From Hymenobacter latericoloratus (GTDB taxonomy: Bacteria > Bacteroidota > Bacteroidia > Cytophagales > Hymenobacteraceae), in the NCBI RefSeq assembly GCF_014199535.1, contig NZ_JACHNV010000001.1:744001-808000 (forward strand): a stretch of DNA of 64,000 bases, given 5' to 3'. The notes under the pieces are model-generated. The model searched no databases and was not told where the DNA came from. It saw only the letters and a program-made list of their open reading frames with translations. Below, one piece after another: positions 58,086-64,000 of this stretch. A program made the position numbers and the translations under genes. How positions within the stretch are numbered: position 1 is the stretch's first letter; every line of letters begins with the position of its first letter.

Positions 58086-60386
58086 TTATTTAGTTACCAG
58101 CTTGTCCACTTCGGCCTGGTTCACCTTAACGGGGTACTTGGCGCGCAGCTGGCTCAGCCACTCCTTTTCCAGATAGTTCTGATAGTCGGAGGTAGCCTGG
58201 CCGCGGGCCTCGTTCAGAGATTTGGGGCCGGCCGGGAGCTGACCTTCAATCTGCACGAGGTAGTAGCGGCCATCCTGCTGGGTGGTGTAGGAGCCGGGGC
58301 CGCGGGTCAGGAACTGATCCAGGGCCTTGTTTTCGCCTTTCTGAAAAGTGCGCTGCTGTACCTGCACGGCCAGCGGGTTCTGGCTGTTCAGTGCTTCTTC
58401 CAGGGCGGCGGGATTGGTGGTGGTCAGCTCGAAGGCTACCTGGGCGGCGCTGGGCTTGGTATCGGCCACGGCGCGGATGGTGCCGGCGGCTATGCCTTTG
58501 CTGCCAATGTAGGCCACGGCGCGCTCGGCGCGGCGGCGGGCCAGTGCGGCCGATTCGCCCCGCTTTACACGGCCAATTACCCGCAGCGTCAGGCCAGTAT
58601 CCACGCTGATACGGGCGGCTAGCTCATCGAGAGCGGGCACGGTAGCCGGCAGCTCGGCGGAGTTGGTTCGGAAAGCTACCGGGCCCGGTACGCCGCTCCG
58701 CAGGGGGTAGCGCCCGGTTTTTTGCAGCTGCTGCGCCTGGGTCAGCAGCTCAGGGGTAGCCGCGCTGATAACGGTAGCCTGTACCCGGGGCTCCCACTGA
58801 TACTTGGCCTGGTTTTGCTGGAAAAACTGCCGGAGCCCTACCGTGTCCTCAATGGCCTTGCTCCACACTTTTTCATCCATGAGCTGGAACAGCAGAATCC
58901 CGTCGCGGTACTCTTTCACTAGCATGCGGTAGTCCTCGTACTTGGTTTCTAGATTGGCCTTTTCGTACTCGGTCAGGCTCTGGTCCACGTACTGGTCGTA
59001 GAGCTGCTGCATGGCAAAGCGGGCATCGGCGCCGGGGCGGGGCTTCTGGTTTTGCTGGGCAAACGCCAGGAAGTCAGCCACCAGGTAGGGCTTGCCACCA
59101 ATGGTAAACAACGTCTGAGCATCGCCGGCGGCCTTTTTGCCTTTGGTGGGGGTAGGCGCGGCCGAAGCTGTGTAAGTAAAGCGACCAGCTACCAAAGCGC
59201 TGTCAGCTTTGGAAAAAGCGTAGTCTTTGCCAGCCTGGTTTTCGGTGAAGTTGTTCTCGGTGCGCACACGCTTCAGGAAAGCCGTACGGTTCAGCTCCGA
59301 GCGGGAATCCTTGGCCACCTTGCTTTTCAGGGTGGGCTCCATGGCCTCGAAAGAAGGCACCGGCTGCTTTTCCAGCAGCTTGATAATGTGCCAGCCGTAG
59401 GGCGTCTGGACGGGTTGCGAAATCTCGCCGGGCTTCTGCAGCTTGAAGGCTACTTCCTCGAACGAAGGAATCATACGGCCGGTGCCGAAGGGCGGCAACT
59501 CGCCGCCGTTAGCCGCCGAGCCGGCATCTTCCGAAAATTGGGCTACCAGCTTCTCCCAGCTTTCGCCGCGGCGCGCCAGGCGGTTGTAGAGCTCATCCAC
59601 CTTTTTGCGGGCCGTAGCCGAGTCGGCGGCGGGCATGCCGGGCGTGGCCCGAATCATGAGGTGAGCCACCTTGATTTCGCCCTGGGCCGGGCGCACATCA
59701 TTGACCTTGATGATGTGGTAGCCGAAGCGCGTACGCACCGGCTGCGACACCTGGCCCGCGGGCGTAGCGTAGGCCACCGACTCGAACGGGTACACCATCT
59801 GCATGGCCGTGAAGTAGCCCAGCTTGCCCCCGTTTTCGCGGGCCGAAGGGTCCTCGGACAAGTCGCGGGCTACCCGGCTGAAGTCTTCACCGCTGGTTAC
59901 GCGCTGGCGCAGGGCCATAATTTTCTGGTAGGCGGCCAGGGTGTCTTTGGGGGCCGCGTCGGGCTGCACGCGCACCAGAATGTGGGCCGCGCTTACTTCC
60001 TTGCTCAGGCGGTCGTAGGCCTCGCGCACCAGTTTGTCGGTTACGCTTTTTTCGGTGAGGTAGGGCTGGGCCAGTTGCTGCTTATAGCCTTCCAGCTCCC
60101 GTCGGAACGCCTGGGTGGTATCGAGGCCGCGCTGCTCGGCCTCCAGCACCTTCAGCTTGAAATTGGTGTAGAGGTCAAGGTACTCCTGTACGCTGGCCTT
60201 GGTGCCATACTCCGGGGCCGAGCTGTTGTTTTTGCGGTAGACGTAGGCAAATTCTGAGGCAGGAACTTCCGTAGTGCCCAGCGTTTCGAGGGTAGGCGAT
60301 TGGGCCTTGGTAGTTGGTTTGGAGGCCTGGCACCCGGCCAGGAAAGCGGCCGCGGCGGTGCTGGCGAGCAGAATGCGTTTATGCAT
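58086..60386 (-). CDS. PpiC-type isomerase lipoprotein with an OmpA-like segment
   Basis: 766 residues from the ATG at 60386. The N-terminal lipobox AFLAGC (Cys at about residue 18) predicts a lipoprotein. Two PpiC-like domains lie at about 110-235 (SAAHILVRVQPDAA, LSEDPSARENGGKLGYFTAM, TRFGYHIIKVND) and about 235-340 (VAHLMIRATPG, TPYGWHIIKLLEKQ). At about 572-654 a segment aligns by eye with OmpA C-terminal domains: FRTNSAELPATVPALDELA, VIGRVKRGESAALARRRAERAVAYIGSKGI; the Asp of the usual GHTD is missing. It is upstream of the SurA-type gene on the same strand. Probable role: envelope protein folding or quality control near the peptidoglycan. Confidence 0.85.
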   Translation of the reverse strand: MHKRILLASTAAAAFLAGCQASKPTTKAQSPTLETLGTTEVPASEFAYVYRKNNSSAPEYGTKASVQEYLDLYTNFKLKVLEAEQRGLDTTQAFRRELEGYKQQLAQPYLTEKSVTDKLVREAYDRLSKEVSAAHILVRVQPDAAPKDTLAAYQKIMALRQRVTSGEDFSRVARDLSEDPSARENGGKLGYFTAMQMVYPFESVAYATPAGQVSQPVRTRFGYHIIKVNDVRPAQGEIKVAHLMIRATPGMPAADSATARKKVDELYNRLARRGESWEKLVAQFSEDAGSAANGGELPPFGTGRMIPSFEEVAFKLQKPGEISQPVQTPYGWHIIKLLEKQPVPSFEAMEPTLKSKVAKDSRSELNRTAFLKRVRTENNFTENQAGKDYAFSKADSALVAGRFTYTASAAPTPTKGKKAAGDAQTLFTIGGKPYLVADFLAFAQQNQKPRPGADARFAMQQLYDQYVDQSLTEYEKANLETKYEDYRMLVKEYRDGILLFQLMDEKVWSKAIEDTVGLRQFFQQNQAKYQWEPRVQATVISAATPELLTQAQQLQKTGRYPLRSGVPGPVAFRTNSAELPATVPALDELAARISVDTGLTLRVIGRVKRGESAALARRRAERAVAYIGSKGIAAGTIRAVADTKPSAAQVAFELTTTNPAALEEALNSQNPLAVQVQQRTFQKGENKALDQFLTRGPGSYTTQQDGRYYLVQIEGQLPAGPKSLNEARGQATSDYQNYLEKEWLSQLRAKYPVKVNQAEVDKLVTK

Positions 60387-60526
60387 ACAAAGAGTAAGAA
60401 TCGGCAAGGCGGGTACTGCGGCCGAAAACTAGTCCGGCCGCGGAGGCTACTGTTGCAATTTTACGGATTTTTTCGGGGAGCCGGGCGCGGGCTTCGGCTG
60501 CCGGAAGGCTCAACTATAATTACAAA

Positions 60527-60553
60527 AAAAGCACTCCCTGCAGGAGTGCTTTT
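60527..60553 (-). terminator. Terminator after the partner-switching operon
   Basis: AAAAGCACTCC and its complement flank a 5-base loop; on the minus strand TTTTTTTGTAATT follows. It lies 26 bp beyond the RsbW-like stop codon. Confidence 0.88.
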
Positions 60554-60578
60554 CTGGTGGCCAACTGCAAACGAGCAG

Positions 60579-60992
60579 CTAACCTATTTTCTTGTACAGC
60601 CGGCACAGGTTATGGCCTCCGTTGGTGGTGAACTCCACCCGGTCCATAATCCGGTTGACCAGCATCATGCCTACTCCGCCCTTCTTGCCAATGCGCACGT
60701 ACTCCTGCAAGTCGGGCTCGCGGTAGCTGGCCGGCGAGTAAGAAGTGAGGTTGGTATCCTCGATTTCAATGCCGAACTCCTTATTCAGGATCCGGGCCCG
60801 CACGTCCAGGAATTGGGATTCGTCTTCGCCGTTGCCGTGAATAATAAGATTGGCCACCACTTCATCCACGGCCAGCACAATTTGATTTACCAGCAGGTCG
60901 GTGAGGTGGTAGCGTAGTAAAAAGTCGCTCACGAAGTCGCGCACCACCTTAAGGTTGCGGCGTGTGCAGCTGATTCGGATTGCGTGTTCCAT
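60579..60992 (-). CDS. RsbW-like anti-sigma ATP-binding protein (HATPase)
   Basis: 137 residues from the ATG at 60992; a longer frame starting upstream would overlap the STAS gene and is not needed. HATPase_c motifs are VNQIVLAVDEVVANLIIHG (N box), IEIEDTN (G1-like) and KKGGVGMMLVNRIMDRVEF (G2-like lid). This is the SpoIIAB/RsbW type, a kinase that in partner switching phosphorylates the STAS protein and binds a sigma factor or other target. No SigB-like sigma gene is adjacent. It is third in the operon after the PP2C and STAS genes, 25 bp after the STAS stop. Confidence 0.9.
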   Translation of the reverse strand: MEHAIRISCTRRNLKVVRDFVSDFLLRYHLTDLLVNQIVLAVDEVVANLIIHGNGEDESQFLDVRARILNKEFGIEIEDTNLTSYSPASYREPDLQEYVRIGKKGGVGMMLVNRIMDRVEFTTNGGHNLCRLYKKIG

Positions 60993-61017
60993 TCCCCGCG
61001 GTTGCTCTCTGGAGCGA

Positions 61018-61347
61018 CTAAATAGCAGTGGCGTCGGCCTCCGATGGCACAATAGTCATCAGCGAGTCGAGGCCCAAAATCTCAAAGACGTTGTGGACTT
61101 TCTCCTGCATGTTGAAAAATACCAGCTTCACGCCCGCATCCTGAAAGCGCTGCAGGTGCGAGATAAAAACGCCCAGCCCAGCGGAAGAAATATAGTTGAG
61201 CTTCTGGCAGTTGACCAGTACTTTATGGTTGTGCAGAATTTCCGGCTTACTCAGCTCCGTATCCAGCACTACCGATGAGCTGGCGTCCAGCTCTCCGTCT
61301 AGGCTCAGGGTGAGAGTATTTTCGGTTGATTGTTGAGTTATTTTCAT
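61018..61347 (-). CDS. STAS-domain anti-sigma factor antagonist (RsbV/SpoIIAA-like)
   Basis: 109 residues. TLTLSLDGELDASSSVVLDTEL, KVLVNCQKLNYISSAGLGVFISHLQRF with the phosphorylatable Ser in SSAGLG, and VKLVFFNMQEKVHNVFEILGLDSLMTI are typical. In partner switching the dephosphorylated form releases the target from the anti-sigma kinase. It lies 14 bp downstream of the phosphatase and 25 bp upstream of the kinase-type gene, a complete three-component module. Confidence 0.94.
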   Translation of the reverse strand: MKITQQSTENTLTLSLDGELDASSSVVLDTELSKPEILHNHKVLVNCQKLNYISSAGLGVFISHLQRFQDAGVKLVFFNMQEKVHNVFEILGLDSLMTIVPSEADATAI

Positions 61348-61361
61348 ACCTCCGTGCTACG

Positions 61362-63458
61362 TTAAAGGCTGGGTTCGGGTTGGGACGCTTTGAATTTTAT
61401 GACCAGCAGGGTCTGATCGTCGTGCATGGGCTGGCCCCGGCTGAACTCGTTTAAGTCGGCCAGAATCTGCTCCTTTATTTCGTCGGCGTCCAGGTAGTAA
61501 GTGCGCTCCAGCATCTGCTTAAGGCGGTCTTCTCCGTACTCCTCCTGGTCGGCACCGCGGGCCTCCACAATTCCGTCGGTGTAAATCACCATCACGTCGC
61601 CGGGGTTGTAGTCGTAGAACTGGTTTTTGATGTGCTTCTCGTAGCCATCGTTCCGGATAATGCCCAGGCCCAGCCCCGCCGTATGGAAGTAGGACACTTC
61701 CTCCTTAATAGAGTGGTAGTAGAGAGTGTGGCAGTGCCCGGCGCGCGCAAATACAAAGCCCCCGTGCTCATAATCAATGATGTAGAGGGAGGCCGTGATG
61801 AAGGCCGCTTTTTCGAGGCAGCGGGCCAGGGCATTGTTGGCCTGAGCCATAAACTTGCTGGGCACCGGAAACTTTTCCCGCTCATTGCGAGCCAGCGGGT
61901 TTTCCTGCATCAGGGCGTGAAAAATCCCTTTCATCTGGGCCACGTGGAAAGCGGCCGTCACGCCCTTGCCCGAAACGTCGCCGATGAGTACGGCCAGGCG
62001 GCGGCCCGGCAGGTGCAGGAAATCGTAGAAGTCGCCGCCTACCTCGGTAGCGGCCAGGGCGTGCGAGCTGATTTCAAACCAGTTGTCAATGGGCAGGTTT
62101 TTGGGAATAAGGCTATCCTGCACTGCCGAAGCAATCTTGAGCTCGTCCTGTACGCGCTGGTTGTCCAACGAGGCCTGCACCAGCTGCAGATTTTCGATGC
62201 TCAGCACCGTTTGACTGGCGAAGGTTTGCAGAATGCTCAGGTTTTCCCGGTCGAAGCTCTGGCTGGGCTCCTTGAGCATGTACAGAGCCCCATACTGGCG
62301 CTTGCTGGAGCGCAAAGGCATCACAATCAGGGAGCCGAAGGGCAGACCCAGGCCCCGGAAGCCGCTGCTGTTCAGCAAGTCGTTGTTGAGGTATTCAATG
62401 TGGCCCAGGTTGTAATCGGCCAGCAGGTGGCAGATGGCCTGCGCCTGCTCGGGCAGGATGTGATGGTACTGGCCGGAGTACTCTTCATCAGAGGTAGTTT
62501 CCACCGACAACCAGGCAGCATCGGCATTCACCGTCTGCACCGATGAGTCGAAAAATACCTGGTACACCTCCTGCGGGTTTTGTCCGCGCTGGATAAGCTG
62601 CGTCAGGCGCTGCAGGTTAAGAATTTCCTCCCGCTTCTGCTCAAACACCCTGCCCGTAGGCATGTTGAAAACGGTTACCAGTAACCCCATGAGCGCATAG
62701 AACCCGGCAAAGAACGCATTCACCGTCAGGAAGCTGCGTTGGATAACCAGGGCCGGCAGCTTCGGGTAGTGCGGGGCGTGCAGGAAGTAAAAGATAAACG
62801 TGGCCATGGTTAGGATGACGGCCAGCTGCAACAGCACTGCCTCCAGCTTCTGCCGACGGCTGAGGTAGGCTACCCATTTCTGGTGGCTGCTGACATAAGC
62901 GCCAAAGACCGCCAGCACGCCCAGCAAGGCCGGGCCGAGGCCGTAGGGCAGCGTCCAGGTGAACAAACGCAGCAGCAGGGTAGCACCCAGGAGTGCTTCA
63001 AAGCAGAACCACAGCCGCCGTAGCTGATCCGAAGAGCGAAAGAGCACCAGGGAGCGCCACGCATAGTTGGTGCGCGCCAGCAGAATCACAAACAGCCCGA
63101 TATTGAGGGTATGCAGCACCGTGTGCGTGACGGAGCCAGCAGGCGGACGACCCACTACTAATTGTAGCAGCAGGTGCAGCCCTGCAAATGCCACCGCCAG
63201 CAGCACGGGGCCCAGCACCAAACGGCGCAGCAGCCCCACAAAGTCGAGGCCCCGCAGCCGGTCGGGGGTAGTGCTTTCCTCCGCAAAGACGGCCACCATG
63301 AACAGTGCCTGCAGGAGCAGCAGCAGCCAGCCAGGCACTTCAACATGAGGCCCGAACAGGTCCGGATGCGCGGACAGTAGCGTGCAAGCCAATAGCCCCA
63401 GCCAGCTCAGAATAGATAAGATTAGCAGAAGGGAGTTTCGCTTCCGGGCAAATAACAT
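61362..63458 (-). CDS. RsbU/SpoIIE-type PP2C phosphatase with membrane and GAF domains
   Basis: 698 residues. The N-terminal half has about seven TM helices (about 8-275). A GAF-like domain spans about 300-430 (QEVYQVFFDSSVQTVNADAAWLSVE, FGSLIVMPLRSSKRQYGALYMLKEP), then a coiled linker DELKIASAVQDSLIPKNLP. The PPM/SpoIIE domain has the metal-binding GGDFYDFL, DVSGKGV, VIYTDGIVEARG and a final DDQTLLVIK. It would dephosphorylate the STAS protein in response to a membrane or GAF-sensed signal. It is first gene of the operon; its upstream 191-bp gap contains the guaB terminator. Confidence 0.93.
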   Translation of the reverse strand: MLFARKRNSLLLILSILSWLGLLACTLLSAHPDLFGPHVEVPGWLLLLLQALFMVAVFAEESTTPDRLRGLDFVGLLRRLVLGPVLLAVAFAGLHLLLQLVVGRPPAGSVTHTVLHTLNIGLFVILLARTNYAWRSLVLFRSSDQLRRLWFCFEALLGATLLLRLFTWTLPYGLGPALLGVLAVFGAYVSSHQKWVAYLSRRQKLEAVLLQLAVILTMATFIFYFLHAPHYPKLPALVIQRSFLTVNAFFAGFYALMGLLVTVFNMPTGRVFEQKREEILNLQRLTQLIQRGQNPQEVYQVFFDSSVQTVNADAAWLSVETTSDEEYSGQYHHILPEQAQAICHLLADYNLGHIEYLNNDLLNSSGFRGLGLPFGSLIVMPLRSSKRQYGALYMLKEPSQSFDRENLSILQTFASQTVLSIENLQLVQASLDNQRVQDELKIASAVQDSLIPKNLPIDNWFEISSHALAATEVGGDFYDFLHLPGRRLAVLIGDVSGKGVTAAFHVAQMKGIFHALMQENPLARNEREKFPVPSKFMAQANNALARCLEKAAFITASLYIIDYEHGGFVFARAGHCHTLYYHSIKEEVSYFHTAGLGLGIIRNDGYEKHIKNQFYDYNPGDVMVIYTDGIVEARGADQEEYGEDRLKQMLERTYYLDADEIKEQILADLNEFSRGQPMHDDQTLLVIKFKASQPEPSL

Positions 63459-63585
63459 GCAAGTGCGGGTACTAGGTAAGCAGGGGCCGGGGGTAGGGCA
63501 AATGAATGGGCAAGATACGCGGCAGACCGGAAAAATGTCCCTGAGTTCGGTATTTACAGCGGGAGGCTATGTACGTAAGAACAAA

Positions 63586-63618
63586 AAAAGCCGACGACTG
63601 GAAGAGTCGTCGGCTTTT
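63586..63618 (-). terminator. guaB terminator
   Basis: AAAAGCCGACGACT and its complement flank a 5-base loop, giving a U-tract on the minus strand, 32 bp beyond the guaB stop codon. Confidence 0.9.
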
Positions 63619-63649
63619 GGGGGCGTGCCCTACGGGGCAAGAAGCCGCA

Positions 63650-64000
<351 letters not shown>

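Overview
The window reads as a stretch of chromosome from a GC-rich member of the Bacteroidota, most likely a Hymenobacter-like genus (order Cytophagales). This is inferred from four things. Promoters fit the Bacteroidota pattern: a complete TTG-N19-TAACTTTG stands before the rplM operon and TAnnTTTG-type boxes precede many other genes. Shine-Dalgarno sequences are largely absent. There are many exported or lipobox proteins with Bacteroidota-typical domains (DUF3857, DUF4097, DUF3108, YwqK/MORN_2 repeats, 7TMR-DISM kinase). The genes use strongly G/C third codon positions. I saw no insertion sequence, prophage, CRISPR array, tRNA or rRNA.

Layout. 1-4.3 kb: the end of an HtrA/Deg protease, twin small STAS-like proteins and an ALDH7-family dehydrogenase. 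4.3-7.8 kb: a lipoprotein, then an ECF sigma / single-TM (anti-sigma-like) / DUF4097 operon. 7.8-15.9 kb: an exported PPC/DUF296 protein, then a run of a giant TPR + YwqK-repeat protein and two DUF3857/transglutaminase-like proteins, the second lacking the catalytic Cys. 15.9-24.6 kb: a DUF4442 thioesterase-like protein, a diadenylate-cyclase-domain protein, a double TonB-C protein, a RidA-family deaminase, a membrane MutS-like ATPase, a bestrophin-like channel and a FAD-Rieske oxidoreductase. 24.8-36.1 kb: a FUSC-family protein, an AmpG-like MFS permease, an orphan 7TMR-DISM histidine kinase, a YD-repeat protein, an S9 peptidase, and a LysR regulator with a YeiH-type exporter. 36.1-41.7 kb: small and hypothetical proteins, a SHOCT protein, a DUF3089 hydrolase, two Roadblock/LC7 paralogues and a membrane protein with a carboxypeptidase-regulatory-like domain.

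41.7-47.2 kb: a very AT-rich intergenic island, the rplM-rpsI-rpsB-tsf translation operon (minus strand), a GT-C-like membrane protein and an RluA pseudouridine synthase. 47.2-52.9 kb: a PhoB/PhoR-like two-component pair, a DUF3108 protein, recA and a predicted outer-membrane barrel. 53-56.3 kb: a GNAT acetyltransferase, an SDR oxidoreductase, a small conserved protein and a MoxR ATPase. 56.4-60.4 kb: two periplasmic peptidyl-prolyl isomerases, a SurA-type protein and a large PpiC lipoprotein with an apparent OmpA-like insertion. 60.6-63.5 kb: a three-gene partner-switching module (PP2C/RsbU-like, STAS, RsbW-like). 63.65-64 kb: the 3' end of guaB.

Several themes connect the genes: envelope biogenesis and quality control (HtrA, SurA, PpiC, DUF3108, TonB-C, barrel), signalling (ECF operon, two-component systems, c-di-AMP-type cyclase, partner switching, Roadblock proteins) and core translation/repair genes. 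The most unusual DNA-level signals are a strongly strand-skewed nonamer, GGGGTAGGG, and three long imperfect inverted-repeat elements built from short repeated words, each filling an intergenic gap (16.45-16.59, 48.28-48.37 and 54.62-54.82 kb).
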